Assembly: GCF_029855045.1 (NCBI RefSeq)
Contig: NZ_CP123228.1
Coordinates: 6,386,001 to 6,450,000, forward strand
DNA: 64,000 bases
From: Piscinibacter sp. XHJ-5
Lineage (GTDB): Bacteria > Pseudomonadota > Gammaproteobacteria > Burkholderiales > Burkholderiaceae_C
Direction of reading: 5' to 3'
Part shown: positions 40,154-50,402 of the stretch, one piece after another
Numbering within the stretch: position 1 is the stretch's first letter
Layout of the letters: every line of letters begins with the position of its first letter
Position numbers and translations under genes: made by a program
The notes under the pieces: generated by a model
The model's input: only the letters and a program-made list of their open reading frames with translations
Database searches by the model: none
Told to the model about the DNA's origin: nothing

Positions 40154-41692
40154 ATGGACCAGCCCGTCGACCAACCGGTCATCCGCATCCATCCGGCCGA
40201 CGACGTCGTCATCGCGCGGCGCCAGTTGATGTCGGGCACCGCGCTGCCCGGCGAAGGCATCACCGTGAGCGGCCTGATCCCGCCCGGCCACAAGGTCGCC
40301 GTGCGCGCCATCGCGGCCGGCGCCCCGGTACGGCGCTACAACCAGATCATCGGCATCGCCAAGCAGCCGATCGCCCCGGGCCAGCACGTGCACACGCACA
40401 ACCTCGAGTTCAGCAGCTTCGAGCGCGACTATGCGGTGGGGCAGAACGCGCAAGCGACCGACTATGTGATGCCGCCGGCGACCTTCGATGGCATCGTGCG
40501 CGCCGACGGGCGCGTGGCCACCCGCAACTACATCGGTGTGCTGACCTCGGTGAACTGCTCGGCGACGGTGGCGCGGGCCATCGCCGATCACTTCCGGCGC
40601 GACCTTCATCCCGAGGCGCTGGCGCCGTATCCCAACATCGACGGCGTGGTCGCGCTGACGCACGGCGGCGGCTGCGCGACCGCCAGCGACGGCGAGCCGC
40701 TGCAGGTGCTGCGCCGCACACTGGGCGGCTACGCGCGGCACGCCAACTTCGCGGCCATCCTCGTCGTCGGCCTCGGCTGCGAGACCAACCAGATCGCCGG
40801 CCTGCTGGAGCAGGAGGGACTGGCCGCGGGCACGCAGCTGCACACCTTCAACATCCAGGACACCGGGGGCACGCGCAAGACCGTGGCGCACGGCATCGAG
40901 CTGGTGCAATGGCTGCTCGAGGGCGCCAACCGGGTGACGCGCCAGCCGGTGCCGGCCAGCCACATCATGGTGGGCCTGCAGTGCGGCGGCTCCGACGGCT
41001 ACTCCGGCATCAGCGCCAATCCCGCGCTCGGAGCCGCAGTCGACCTGCTGGTGCGCCATGGCGGCACGGCCATCCTGTCGGAAACGCCCGAGATCTACGG
41101 CGGCGAGCATCTGCTGACGCGCCGCGCCGTGTCGCAGGCGGTGGCCGACAAGCTGCTCGCGCGGCTGCGCTGGTGGGAGCGTTACTGCGAGCGCAACGAC
41201 GCCGAGATGGACAACAACCCCTCGTCCGGCAACAAGGCCGGCGGGCTCACCACCATTCTCGAGAAGTCGCTGGGCGCCATCGCCAAGAGCGGCACCACCA
41301 ACCTGATCGATGTGGTCGAGTACGCCCAGACCGTGAAGGCCAAGGGGCTGGTGTTCATGGATACGCCGGGATACGACCCGGTGTCGGCCACCGGCCAGGT
41401 CGCCGGCGGCGCCAACCTGATCTGCTTCACCACCGGCCGCGGCTCGGCCTATGGCTGCTCGCCGGCACCTTCGCTGAAGCTGTCGACCAACAGCGCGCTG
41501 TGGACCCGGCAGGAGGACGACATCGACGTCAACTGCGGCACCATCATCGACGGCACCGAAAGCATCGCCGAGGTGGGCCGGCGCATCTTCGAGCAGATGC
41601 TGGTCACCGCTTCGGGCCGCCGCACGAAGAGCGAGGAGCACGGCTACGGCCAGAACGAGTTCGTGCCGTGGCAGCTGGGCGCGACGATGTAG
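40154..41692 (+). CDS. Altronate/galactarate dehydratase-family enzyme (UxaA type)
   Basis: 512 residues: an N-terminal SAF domain (~10-90, DDVVIARRQLMSGTAL) and the long dehydratase domain (NYIGVLTSVNCSATVARAI, THGGGCATASDGE, GLGCETNQI, SSGNKAGGL, FTTGRGSAYG), the layout of D-altronate dehydratase. It removes water from a hexonate to make a 2-keto-3-deoxy acid, which the SDR and hydrolase would then process. A GTG at 40145 is an alternative start coupled to the hydrolase. Substrate unknown: altronate, or a 6-deoxy or L-sugar acid. Confidence 0.85.
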   Translation: MDQPVDQPVIRIHPADDVVIARRQLMSGTALPGEGITVSGLIPPGHKVAVRAIAAGAPVRRYNQIIGIAKQPIAPGQHVHTHNLEFSSFERDYAVGQNAQATDYVMPPATFDGIVRADGRVATRNYIGVLTSVNCSATVARAIADHFRRDLHPEALAPYPNIDGVVALTHGGGCATASDGEPLQVLRRTLGGYARHANFAAILVVGLGCETNQIAGLLEQEGLAAGTQLHTFNIQDTGGTRKTVAHGIELVQWLLEGANRVTRQPVPASHIMVGLQCGGSDGYSGISANPALGAAVDLLVRHGGTAILSETPEIYGGEHLLTRRAVSQAVADKLLARLRWWERYCERNDAEMDNNPSSGNKAGGLTTILEKSLGAIAKSGTTNLIDVVEYAQTVKAKGLVFMDTPGYDPVSATGQVAGGANLICFTTGRGSAYGCSPAPSLKLSTNSALWTRQEDDIDVNCGTIIDGTESIAEVGRRIFEQMLVTASGRRTKSEEHGYGQNEFVPWQLGATM

Positions 41693-41712
41693 AACGCCGG
41701 CCGCAGCCGGTC

Positions 41713-41744
41713 CAGCATCATGCTGAGCCCCTCCAGGAGGGGCT
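41713..41744. repeat. Two adjacent palindromes between convergent genes
   Basis: CAGCAT-C-ATGCTG (41713-41725) directly followed by AGCCCCTCC-A-GGAGGGGCT (41726-41744), then a G-rich run. They lie between uxaA-type and pntB stops; they may form a weak bidirectional terminator or a short extragenic repeat. Confidence 0.4.
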
Positions 41745-41784
41745 GGGGGAGGGGCGTGAATGACGCTAACCGGCCACCGGCCGA

Positions 41785-43203
41785 TTACTCGACCGCCTTC
41801 ACCATGTCCTCGACGACCTTCTTCGCGTCGCCGAACACCATCATCGTCTTGTCCATGTAGAACAGCTCGTTGTCCAGGCCTGCGTACCCCGCGGCCATCG
41901 AGCGCTTGTTGACGATCACCGTCTTGGCCTTGTAGGCCTCGAGGATGGGCATGCCGTAGATCGGCGTGCCCTTGGTCAGCGCGGCCGGGTTCACCACGTC
42001 GTTGGCGCCCAGGATGATGGCCACGTCGGCCTGGCCGAACTCGCCGTTGATGTCCTCCATCTCGAACACCTGGTCGTAGGGCACCTCGGCTTCCGCCAGC
42101 AGCACGTTCATGTGCCCCGGCATGCGCCCGGCCACCGGGTGGATGGCGTACTTGACCGTCACGCCCTTGTGCGTGAGCTTCTCGGCCAGCTCCTTGACCG
42201 CATGCTGCGCGCGCGCCACCGCCAGGCCGTAGCCCGGCACGATGACCACCGTCTCGGCGTTGCCCAGGATGAAGGCGGCATCGTCGGCGCTGCCGCTCTT
42301 GACCGGGCGCTGCTCGGTGGCCGCCGCCGGTCCGCCCGCCTCGCCGCCGAAGCCGCCGAGGATCACGTTGAAGAACGAGCGGTTCATCGCCTTGCACATG
42401 ATGTAGCTGAGGATCGCGCCCGATGAGCCCACCAGGCTGCCGGCAATGATCAGCATGGAGTTGTTCAGGCTGAAGCCGATGCCCGCGGCCGCCCAGCCCG
42501 AGTAGCTGTTGAGCATGGACACCACCACCGGCATGTCCGCCCCGCCGATCGGGATGATGATCAGCACGCCCATCACGAAGCTCAGCAGCAGCATCGCGAA
42601 GAAGGCGTCCCAGCGGCCGGTGACCATGAACACCAGGCCCAGCGCGATGGTCGTCAGGCCCAGCACCAGGTTGAGCATGTGCTGGCCCGGGAACACCACC
42701 GGCGCGCCCTTGAACAGGCGGAACTTGTAGGTTCCCGAGAGCTTGCCGAAGGCGATCACCGAGCCGCTGAAGGTGATCGCCCCGATCGCCGCGCCCAGGA
42801 ACAGCTCGAGCCGGTTGCCTGCGGGAATGGGCTCGCCCTTGGCGGCGATGCCGAACGCGTACGGCTCGGCCACCGCCGCCACGGCGATGAACACCGCGGC
42901 CATGCCGATCATGCTGTGGAAGAACGCCACCAGCTCGGGCATCTTGGTCATCTCGACCGTGCGCGCGCGCCAGGCGCCGTAGGCGCCGCCGGCCACCAGC
43001 CCGAGCAGCACCCAGATCAGCCCGGTGCCGGTGCCCGCGAGCCTGACGATCAGCGCCGCGGTGGTGAAGCCGGCAATGCCCATGCCCACCATGCCGAACA
43101 GATTGCCGCGGATCGACGTCGTCGGATGGCTCAGGCCCTTGAGCGCCTGGATGAAGCACACGCTCGCGATCAGGTACAGCAGCGTGACGAGGTTCAGGCT
43201 CAT
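41785..43203 (-). CDS. pntB: NAD(P) transhydrogenase subunit beta
   Basis: 472 residues. About eight to nine membrane helices (residues ~5-270) form the proton channel with the small PntAB subunit, and the C-terminal dIII domain binds NADP ([50 protein letters not shown]). It couples proton flow to NADPH formation from NADH. Start overlaps the pntAB stop (ATGA). Confidence 0.96.
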   Translation of the reverse strand: MSLNLVTLLYLIASVCFIQALKGLSHPTTSIRGNLFGMVGMGIAGFTTAALIVRLAGTGTGLIWVLLGLVAGGAYGAWRARTVEMTKMPELVAFFHSMIGMAAVFIAVAAVAEPYAFGIAAKGEPIPAGNRLELFLGAAIGAITFSGSVIAFGKLSGTYKFRLFKGAPVVFPGQHMLNLVLGLTTIALGLVFMVTGRWDAFFAMLLLSFVMGVLIIIPIGGADMPVVVSMLNSYSGWAAAGIGFSLNNSMLIIAGSLVGSSGAILSYIMCKAMNRSFFNVILGGFGGEAGGPAAATEQRPVKSGSADDAAFILGNAETVVIVPGYGLAVARAQHAVKELAEKLTHKGVTVKYAIHPVAGRMPGHMNVLLAEAEVPYDQVFEMEDINGEFGQADVAIILGANDVVNPAALTKGTPIYGMPILEAYKAKTVIVNKRSMAAGYAGLDNELFYMDKTMMVFGDAKKVVEDMVKAVE

Positions 43204-43529
43204 GGCTTGGCCTCCGCCTTGTTCTCGAGCGTGGGCTTCTTCTCCTTCTTCCTGAACATCTCCAGCATGCGCCGCGTGACCAGGAAGCCGCCGAAGATGT
43301 TCACCGCGGCCAGCGCGACGGCGAGCACGCCCATCGTCTTGCCCAGGCCCGTCTCGGTGAGCGCCGCGGCCAGCATGGCGCCGACCACGACGATCGCCGA
43401 GATCGCGTTGGTCACCGCCATCAGCGGCGTGTGCAGCGCCGGCGTGACGGTCCACACCACGTGGTAGCCGACGTAGATCGCCAGCACGAAGATGATCAGG
43501 TTGATGATGGTGGGAGAAATGGCTTCCAT
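43200..43529 (-). CDS. pntAB: NAD(P) transhydrogenase subunit alpha, membrane part
   Basis: 109 residues: three membrane helices ([53 protein letters not shown]) and a Lys-rich tail. In enterics this part is fused to PntA; here it is separate, the Rhodospirillum-type split. It begins 2 bases after the pntAA stop and overlaps pntB. Confidence 0.93.
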   Translation of the reverse strand: MEAISPTIINLIIFVLAIYVGYHVVWTVTPALHTPLMAVTNAISAIVVVGAMLAAALTETGLGKTMGVLAVALAAVNIFGGFLVTRRMLEMFRKKEKKPTLENKAEAKP

Positions 43530-43531
43530 GG

Positions 43532-44647
43532 TCACTTCCTCAGCACTTGGCCGTCTTTGGTCATGAGGCATGCCGCGACGATGTCGTCGTCCATCGGCAC
43601 CTGGAACTTGCCTTCCTTGTCGATGACCAGCTTCAGGAAATCGAGCACGTTGCGCGCGTACAGCGCGGACGCATCGGCGGCCACCAGCGCGGGCAGGTTG
43701 GTTTCGCCGATCAGCGTGACGCCGTGCTTTTGCACCGTGCGCCCCGGCTCGGTCAGCGGGCAGTTGCCGCCGTTGGGCGCGGCCAGGTCGACGATCACCG
43801 AGCCGGGCTTCATGCTCTTGACCATCTCCTCGGTGACCAGCACCGGTGCCGGTCGGCCCGGGATCAGCGCGGTGGTGATGACGATGTCCGCGGCGGCCAC
43901 GCGCTTGGCCACTTCCACCTTCTGCCGGTCGAGCCAGCTCTGCGGCATGGGCTTGGCATAGCCGCCCACGCCCTCGGCGGCTTCCTTCTCCTCGGGCGTG
44001 TCGTAGGACACCTCGATGAACTTGGCGCCCAGCGACTCGACCTGCTCCTTCACGCTGGGACGCACGTCGCTCGCCTCGATGACCGCGCCCAGCCGCTTGG
44101 CCGTGGCGATCGCCTGCAGGCCCGCCACGCCCACCCCGAGGATGACCACGCGCGCGGCCTTCACCGTGCCGGCGGCCGTCATCAGCATCGGGAAGAAGCG
44201 CTGGTACTTGTCGGCCGCCATCATCACGGCCTTGTAGCCGGCGATGTTGGCCTGCGAGCTCAGCACGTCCATGCTCTGCGCGCGCGTCGTGCGCGGCGCG
44301 GCTTCGAGGGCGAAGCTGGTCACGCCGGAGCCCGCCAGGCGATGCAGGTTGTCACGGTCGAACGGATTGAGCATGCCCACCAGCGCGGCGCCGGTCTTCA
44401 TGAGCTGCAGCTCGCTGTCCAGCGGCGAGCGCACCTTGAGGACCAGGTCGCAGCCGAAGGCGCCCTGCGCGTCGGTGATCTCGGCCCCGACCGCGGCATA
44501 GGCTTCGTCGGTGGCGCTGGCATTGAGGCCGGCTGCGGACTGCACGCGCAGCGTGTGCCCCTGGGCCTTGAGCTTCTTCGCTGTCTCGGGAGTGACGGCC
44601 ACACGCGTCTCCCCGGCCGCCGTCTCGAGCGGAACCCCTATCAACAT
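43532..44647 (-). CDS. pntAA: NAD(P) transhydrogenase subunit alpha, soluble NAD-binding part
   Basis: 371 residues, the dI domain: N-terminal [20 protein letters not shown] and the Rossmann motif [21 protein letters not shown] with [17 protein letters not shown]. It binds NAD(H) on the cytoplasmic face. First gene of the pntAA-pntAB-pntB operon, divergent from nudJ across a 172-base gap. AGGAGGC precedes the ATG. Confidence 0.95.
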   Translation of the reverse strand: MLIGVPLETAAGETRVAVTPETAKKLKAQGHTLRVQSAAGLNASATDEAYAAVGAEITDAQGAFGCDLVLKVRSPLDSELQLMKTGAALVGMLNPFDRDNLHRLAGSGVTSFALEAAPRTTRAQSMDVLSSQANIAGYKAVMMAADKYQRFFPMLMTAAGTVKAARVVILGVGVAGLQAIATAKRLGAVIEASDVRPSVKEQVESLGAKFIEVSYDTPEEKEAAEGVGGYAKPMPQSWLDRQKVEVAKRVAAADIVITTALIPGRPAPVLVTEEMVKSMKPGSVIVDLAAPNGGNCPLTEPGRTVQKHGVTLIGETNLPALVAADASALYARNVLDFLKLVIDKEGKFQVPMDDDIVAACLMTKDGQVLRK

Positions 44648-44819
44648 GAAAGCCTCCTCGGCGCTTGGAGTGTGAGTGGAACCTGGGCGGCGGCCGGGAT
44701 GGGTCGCACGGGCGACATCGCTCGTGGCGAAGTCGAAGCCATGGAGCTTACACAAACCGAAAGGCGGCTCCGGTTCCGCGATGCGGCCAGGTCGGGCGCT
44801 GCGCTTAGGATCGCCCCTC

Positions 44820-45302
44820 ATGAGCGAGCGCTGGAAGCCCAATGTCACGGTCGCGGCGGTCATCGAGCACGACGGTCGCTTCCTCCTGGTGGAAGAACAC
44901 ACCCCCGAGGGGCTGCGGCTGAACACGCCGGCCGGTCACCTGGACCCGGGCGAGTCGCCGCTGCAAGGCACGGTGCGCGAGGCGCTCGAGGAAACGGCGC
45001 GCGCCTTCTTCCCCGATCGCTTCCTGGGGGTGTACCTGGCCCGCTTCGAGCGGCCGCAGCGCGGCGAGGACGTCACCTACCTGCGGCTGGCCTTCGGCGG
45101 CCGAGCGGGGCCCGCCGATCCGGCGCGCGCACTGGACACCGGCATCGTGCGCACGCTCTGGATGACGCTGGACGAGGTGCGTGCCAGCTGCGAGCGGCAT
45201 CGCAGCCCGCTGGTCCTGAGGTGCATCGAGGACTACGCTGCAGGACGACGATTCCCGCTGGACGCCGTGCACACGGATGCGAGCGTCTATGGCCCCTCGT
45301 AG
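44820..45302 (+). CDS. nudJ: NUDIX hydrolase, NudJ type
   Basis: 160 residues. The Nudix box reads [20 protein letters not shown] (the GX5EX7REUXEE pattern). NudJ of E. coli removes phosphate from nucleoside and thiamine pyrophosphates and lies directly upstream of mnmA, as here, which supports the name. Located 34 bases before mnmA in the same direction. Confidence 0.85.
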   Translation: MSERWKPNVTVAAVIEHDGRFLLVEEHTPEGLRLNTPAGHLDPGESPLQGTVREALEETARAFFPDRFLGVYLARFERPQRGEDVTYLRLAFGGRAGPADPARALDTGIVRTLWMTLDEVRASCERHRSPLVLRCIEDYAAGRRFPLDAVHTDASVYGPS

Positions 45303-45336
45303 GCGGACAAGCAGCCGAACCTACGACAATACGGAC

Positions 45337-46449
45337 ATGTCGGCGGGGAAGAAGCAACGGGTCGTCGTGGGGCTGTCGGGCGGGGTCGATTCCGCCGTGT
45401 CGGCGCACCTGCTCAAGCAGCAAGGCCACGAGGTCGTCGCGATCTTCATGAAGAACTGGGAGGACGATGACGACGACGAGTACTGCTCGTCGCGCCAGGA
45501 CTTCCTCGACGCGGCCAGCGTCGCCGACGTGCTGGGCATCGAGATCGAGCACGTCAACTTCGCCGCCGACTACAAGGACCGCGTGTTCGCCGAGTTCCTG
45601 CGCGAATACCAGGCCGGCCGCACGCCGAATCCCGACGTGCTGTGCAACGCCGAGATCAAGTTCAAGGCCTTCCTCGACCACGCGATGCGCCTGGGCGCCG
45701 AGAAGATCGCCACCGGACACTACGCCCGGGTCCGCGAGCGCAACGGCCGGTTCCAGCTGCTGAAGGGGCGCGACCCGCTGAAGGACCAGAGCTACTTCCT
45801 GCACCGCCTCGACCAGTCCCAGCTTGCGAAAACGATGTTCCCCGTGGGCGAGCTGCCGAAGACGGAAGTGCGGCGCATCGCCGCGGAGATCGGGCTGCCC
45901 AACGCGAAGAAGAAGGACTCCACCGGCATCTGCTTCATCGGCGAGCGGCCGTTCCGCGAGTTCCTCAACCGCTATCTGGCGAACACCCCCGGGCCGATCA
46001 AGGACGATCGCGGGCGCCTGGTCGGCGAGCATGTGGGCCTGAGCTTCTACACGCTGGGACAGCGCAAGGGCATCGGCATCGGCGGCCTCAAGGAGGACCG
46101 CCACGCCAAGGGCGGCAGCGTGCACCAGCCGTGGTTCGTCGCGCGCAAGGACATGGACACCAACACGCTGTACGTGGTGCAGGGCCACGACCACCCCTGG
46201 CTGCTGTCCAGCGCACTGGTGGCCGACGAGGCGAGCTGGGTCGACGGCACGGCGCCGGCCGCCGCGTCCATCGCGGCGAAGACGCGCTACCGCCAGGCCG
46301 ATGCCGGGTGCGACATCGCGCCGGGCGCCAACGGCGTCTTCGAACTGCGGTTTCCGCAGGCGCAATGGGCCGTCACCCCGGGCCAGTCCGCTGTGCTGTA
46401 CGACGGCGAGGTGTGCCTGGGCGGGGGCATGATCGCGCGCGCTGCGTAG
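45337..46449 (+). CDS. mnmA: tRNA 2-thiouridylase
   Basis: 370 residues. PP-loop [16 protein letters not shown], an acidic DDDDDEYC loop as in other MnmA, catalytic Cys in [12 protein letters not shown] and second Cys in [12 protein letters not shown]. It thiolates U34 of tRNA-Lys, -Glu and -Gln using sulfur relayed by TusE/IscS. A GACAAT just upstream may be a -10. Convergent with the CAP-domain gene without any gap. Confidence 0.96.
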   Translation: MSAGKKQRVVVGLSGGVDSAVSAHLLKQQGHEVVAIFMKNWEDDDDDEYCSSRQDFLDAASVADVLGIEIEHVNFAADYKDRVFAEFLREYQAGRTPNPDVLCNAEIKFKAFLDHAMRLGAEKIATGHYARVRERNGRFQLLKGRDPLKDQSYFLHRLDQSQLAKTMFPVGELPKTEVRRIAAEIGLPNAKKKDSTGICFIGERPFREFLNRYLANTPGPIKDDRGRLVGEHVGLSFYTLGQRKGIGIGGLKEDRHAKGGSVHQPWFVARKDMDTNTLYVVQGHDHPWLLSSALVADEASWVDGTAPAAASIAAKTRYRQADAGCDIAPGANGVFELRFPQAQWAVTPGQSAVLYDGEVCLGGGMIARAA

Positions 46450-47025
46450 TCACGCGGGCTTGCCCAGCTCCATCGCCCAATACGTGCGGTAGGTGTTGCT
46501 GGAGCCGGCCGGCACGCAGGCCAGGCCGATCTCCGTGTAGACCGGATTCATCATGTTGGCGCAGTGGTCCGGACTGGCCACCCAGGCGTCGATGACGCTG
46601 TTGACCGTGGCCTGGCCGGCGGCGATGTTCTCGCCCACGTTGGTCCACTGGTAGCCGGTGGCGTCGATGCGCTGCGAGAAGGTGCGCCCGTCCAGGCTGG
46701 TGTGCGAGAAGTAGTTGTTCGTCGCCATGTCCTGCGCATGACCGGCCGCCGCCTGGGTGAGGCGCGCATTCAGGGTCACCGGCGCGGCCGGGGAGAACGT
46801 GCCGCGGGCGCCGCAGGTGGCGCCCGTGGCACGCACCTGGTTGACACGCGCCAGCGCGCTGGCGCTGAAGTCCGGCAGGCCGCAGGTGGCATCGGCCGCA
46901 GCGGCGGTCGGCGGGGCGGGCTGCGGTTCGCTGCTGCCGCCACCGCCGCATGCGGCGAGCAGGATGACGACACACGGGACGAGGAGGACGGAGGAACGGA
47001 CGGATGGCGGACGGCTCGACTTCAT
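46450..47025 (-). CDS. CAP/SCP-domain lipoprotein
   Basis: 191 residues. Signal with lipobox LLAACGGGG (Cys ~26), a short Pro-rich linker, then a CAP domain: NNYFSHTSLDGRTFSQR (His), VGENIAAG (Glu), CANMMNP. Bacterial CAP (YkwD-like) proteins are secreted or surface-anchored; activity is rarely known. Four Cys in the domain may form disulfides. It stands alone, convergent with mnmA. Confidence 0.87.
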   Translation of the reverse strand: MKSSRPPSVRSSVLLVPCVVILLAACGGGGSSEPQPAPPTAAAADATCGLPDFSASALARVNQVRATGATCGARGTFSPAAPVTLNARLTQAAAGHAQDMATNNYFSHTSLDGRTFSQRIDATGYQWTNVGENIAAGQATVNSVIDAWVASPDHCANMMNPVYTEIGLACVPAGSSNTYRTYWAMELGKPA

Positions 47026-47190
47026 CGGAGCAGCCTAGCGCGCCCCGCTGCCCCCCGGGTATTCAGACGTAAATCGGTCACGCCCGCCGTCCCGCCGGGC
47101 GCGGCGGCGTCTCAAGTCGTCCCGGCTCGCGGCCGATAGCGAACCGATGGGCATGGCCGCTGCCGTGTCGCCGTTTCCGAATCGCTTCGC

Positions 47191-49644
47191 ATGCCACACG
47201 ACGCCGCCCTCCGACGCCCTCCGCTTGCCGCGCTCGCGCATTGGCTGCGCGGCTCGATGGGCGCGCGGCTGATCGCGCTGTTCCTCGGCCTGCTGCTCGT
47301 CGTGCAGCTCGCGGGTCTTGCCGCATTGCAGGCGAGCTTCGCCCGCCACGCCCGCAGCGTGCTGCCCGAGCGGCTGCACACCGGGTCGCGGGTGCTGCAA
47401 GGCCTGCTGGATCGCCAGGCGCAGGCCTTGCAAGACGGCGCCAGGCTGGTGGCAGCAGACCCTGCCTTTCACGAGCAACTGCGCAGCGACGACGCGGCGA
47501 TCATTGCGGCGGCCCTGAACCAGCACGGCACGCGCCTGGGCGCCACCGAGGCCGCGCTGGTGACGCCGGACTTCCAGCTGCGAGCGTCCAGGCAACCCGA
47601 CGGCACCGAGCTGGCCGCCCTGGCGGGACGCCTCGCGGCTGCGGCGGCGACGGGCGGGCGCGCCTGCCAGGTGGCGCTGCTGGGCGGGCGAGCGCACCAT
47701 GTCGTCCTGGTGCCGATCAAGGCGCCGCAGCCGGCCGGGTGGCTGCTGATGGGCAAGCCGCTCGATGGCGGTCTTGCGCGCGAGATGCAAAGCCTGTCGG
47801 CGCTGCAGCTGACGCTGCTCACGCAGGGGCCCGACAGCGACGCCTGGCTGCCAGCCCATAGCACCCTAGCGCCGGCTCAGGCACAGACATTGGCGCGGCA
47901 CGCCTGGCGGGCGGGACAAGCGCCCGCCACCCTCGGTGCCGCTGGCGCAGAGCTCGCCGTGCAGCCGCTGTGGCTCACCACACCCGATTCGCCCGGCGCC
48001 GGCGCAGTGCTCGCCGTGCTGTCGCTCCCGCTCGACGACGCGCTGCGCCTGCCGCGCGACGTGCAGATGGCACTGCTCGCGATCAGCGTGGTCGGCTTCG
48101 CGGCATTCGGCCTGCTCGGCGTGTTGTGCGTGCGCCGGGTCACGACACCGCTGGGCCGCCTCGCCGCCGCCGCCGACCGGCTCGGCGCCGGCGATGTCGC
48201 CACGCCGGTCACCGACGGGGTTCACCGCGACGACGAGCTCGGCCACCTGGCGCGCGCCTTCGAGCAGATGCGCGTCGGCGTGGAGCACAAGCAGAAGGAG
48301 ATCGTGAAGCTCGCCTACTGGGATGCGCTCACGGGGTTGCCCAACCGGGTCCAGTTCCGCGAGGCCCTGCGCGAGGCGATCCGCGCCGCCGGCGACAGCG
48401 GCGCGCCGCGCACGACGGTGTCGGTGGTGATGATCGACCTCGACCGGTTCAAGCAGGTCAACGACGTGCTCGGCTACCGCTTCGGCGATCTGCTGCTGGC
48501 GCGCATCGCCGAGCGGCTGTCGCAGCACACCGTGCGCGGCGCCGACCTCGTCGCGCGGCTCGGCGGCGACGAGTTCGCGGTGCTGCTGCGCGACGGCGGC
48601 ATCGACGTCGCGCGCTCGGTCGCCCAGCGCATCGAACGGGCCTTCGACACGCCGCTGACGCTCGAGGACCATGCTATCGACATGGGCGGCGGCATCGGGT
48701 TCGCATGCTGGCCGCAGCATGCGTTCGACGCCGATACGTTGCTGTCGCGCGCCGAAGTGGCGATGCATGTCGCCAAGCGCCGCGGCAGCGGTCCGCAGCC
48801 GTACGACCCCGCCCTCGATGCGTCCAGCGCCCAGACGCTGTCGTTGCTGAGCGAACTGCGGCACGCGGTCGACACCGGCGAGCTGCGCCTGTTGCTGCAG
48901 CCCAAGCTCGCGCTGGACAGCGGCGACGTCGTCGGCGCGGAGACGCTGGTGCGCTGGCAGCATCCGCAGCGCGGCCTGCTCGCGCCGCCGCAGTTCATCC
49001 CCTTCGCCGAGCAGACCGGCTTCATCCGCTCCCTCACGCTGTGGGTGTTCGAGGAGGCGGCGCGCCACTGGGGCACGCTCGAATCCGCCGGCATGCGCAT
49101 GCCGCTGTCGGTGAACCTGTCCACACGCGACCTGCTGGACCCGGAGCTGCCGCAGAAGCTGGATGCCCTGCTGGTGCGCCACCGCGTGCCGGCCGAAGCG
49201 TTCTGCCTGGAGGTCACCGAGAGCGCGATCATGGAAGACCCGCAGCGCGCGCAGGCCACGCTCGACCGGCTGTCGGCGCTCGGCTTCAAGCTCTCGATCG
49301 ACGACTTCGGCACCGGCTACTCGTCGCTCGCCCATCTGAAGCGCCTGCCGGTGGACGAGCTGAAGATCGACAAGCGCTTCGTGCTGGGCATGCAGGCCGA
49401 CGCCGACGACGCGAAGGTCGTGCGATCGACCATCGACCTGGCGCACAACCTGGGCCTGTCGGTGGTGGCCGAAGGCGTCGAGAACGCCGCCGTGTGGGAG
49501 AGGCTGCGCGAGCTCAACTGCGACCAGGCCCAGGGCTTTCACCTGGGCCGGCCGATGGCAGCCGGCGAATTCCTGCAGTGGAATGCCCGCTGGGTGACCC
49601 GGCTGCGTCCCGATGTCCCGCGGGGCCAGGTCGTGCTGCATTGA
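47191..49644 (+). CDS. GGDEF-EAL cyclic-di-GMP protein with periplasmic sensor
   Basis: 817 residues. Membrane helix (~27-45), a periplasmic sensor domain of about 240 residues, a second helix (~293-315), HAMP (~316-370), GGDEF domain with intact GGDEFAVLL, and an EAL domain with ETLVRW in place of EALVRW, NLSTRDL, DDFGTGYSSL and KIDKRFV. Both cyclase and phosphodiesterase residues look usable, so the direction cannot be predicted; many such tandem proteins are phosphodiesterases activated by GTP at GGDEF. Not in an operon with other signalling genes except PaiB-like 33 bases on. Confidence 0.93.
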   Translation: MPHDAALRRPPLAALAHWLRGSMGARLIALFLGLLLVVQLAGLAALQASFARHARSVLPERLHTGSRVLQGLLDRQAQALQDGARLVAADPAFHEQLRSDDAAIIAAALNQHGTRLGATEAALVTPDFQLRASRQPDGTELAALAGRLAAAAATGGRACQVALLGGRAHHVVLVPIKAPQPAGWLLMGKPLDGGLAREMQSLSALQLTLLTQGPDSDAWLPAHSTLAPAQAQTLARHAWRAGQAPATLGAAGAELAVQPLWLTTPDSPGAGAVLAVLSLPLDDALRLPRDVQMALLAISVVGFAAFGLLGVLCVRRVTTPLGRLAAAADRLGAGDVATPVTDGVHRDDELGHLARAFEQMRVGVEHKQKEIVKLAYWDALTGLPNRVQFREALREAIRAAGDSGAPRTTVSVVMIDLDRFKQVNDVLGYRFGDLLLARIAERLSQHTVRGADLVARLGGDEFAVLLRDGGIDVARSVAQRIERAFDTPLTLEDHAIDMGGGIGFACWPQHAFDADTLLSRAEVAMHVAKRRGSGPQPYDPALDASSAQTLSLLSELRHAVDTGELRLLLQPKLALDSGDVVGAETLVRWQHPQRGLLAPPQFIPFAEQTGFIRSLTLWVFEEAARHWGTLESAGMRMPLSVNLSTRDLLDPELPQKLDALLVRHRVPAEAFCLEVTESAIMEDPQRAQATLDRLSALGFKLSIDDFGTGYSSLAHLKRLPVDELKIDKRFVLGMQADADDAKVVRSTIDLAHNLGLSVVAEGVENAAVWERLRELNCDQAQGFHLGRPMAAGEFLQWNARWVTRLRPDVPRGQVVLH

Positions 49645-49677
49645 AGTCGCGCCCGCGGGCGGCATACTCGCCGCACC

Positions 49678-50334
49678 ATGTACACGCCGACCCACTTCGC
49701 CGAAACACGCCCGCAGGTGCTGCACGAACTCATGCGCGCCCACCCGCTGGGGCTGCTCGTCACCCAGGACGCGGGAGGCGGTCTCGATGCCAATCCGCTG
49801 CCGTTCATCCTCGACGCCGACCGCGGGCCGCACGGCACGCTGCGCGGCCATGTGGCGCGAGCCAATCCCGTGTGGCGGGAAGCCCGCACCGACGCCGAGA
49901 CGCTGATCGTGTTCCAGGGACCGCAGGCCTACGTGTCGCCGAGCTGGTATCCCAGCAAGGCCCAGGGCGGCAAGGTGGTGCCCACCTGGAACTACGTGAT
50001 CGTTCAGGCGCGCGGGCGGCTCGCGCCCATCGACGATCCGGTGTGGCTGCGCCGGCTCGTCGGCGAACTGACCGAGCGCCACGAGGCGGGCCGGCCGGCG
50101 CCGTGGCGGGTGGAGGACGCGCCGGCCGAGTACACCACCGCGCTGCTGCGCGCCATCGTCGGCATCGAAATCGAGATCCACTCGCTCCAGGGCAAGTGGA
50201 AGGTCAGCCAGAACCGGCCGGCCGCCGATCGTGACGGCGTGGTGCAGGGGCTGGCCGCCGAGGGCGGTGACCAGGCGCGGGCGATGGCCCGGCAGGTGCA
50301 GGCGCCAGCATCGGGCTCGGGGGGCATCGAGTGA
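49678..50334 (+). CDS. PaiB-like FMN-binding negative regulator
   Basis: 218 residues with VSPSWYPSKAQGGKVVPTWN and EIHSLQGKWKVSQNR, signatures of the PaiB/FMN-binding split-barrel family, whose B. subtilis member represses sporulation and protease genes. In proteobacteria the role is open; a flavin-reductase-like activity is possible. Its stop overlaps an upstream GTG of the next gene. Confidence 0.85.
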   Translation: MYTPTHFAETRPQVLHELMRAHPLGLLVTQDAGGGLDANPLPFILDADRGPHGTLRGHVARANPVWREARTDAETLIVFQGPQAYVSPSWYPSKAQGGKVVPTWNYVIVQARGRLAPIDDPVWLRRLVGELTERHEAGRPAPWRVEDAPAEYTTALLRAIVGIEIEIHSLQGKWKVSQNRPAADRDGVVQGLAAEGGDQARAMARQVQAPASGSGGIE

Positions 50335-50402
50335 GCGCTGGTCACCTGCGCATCGGTGCTGCATCATGTGGGGGGGTGCCGAGGCTTGCCTCGAGGAAGC
50401 TG

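Noticed and set aside
47866..50367. Long minus-strand frame across the GGDEF-EAL gene
   Set aside because: Antisense shadow; the plus strand carries intact GGDEF/EAL and PaiB proteins.
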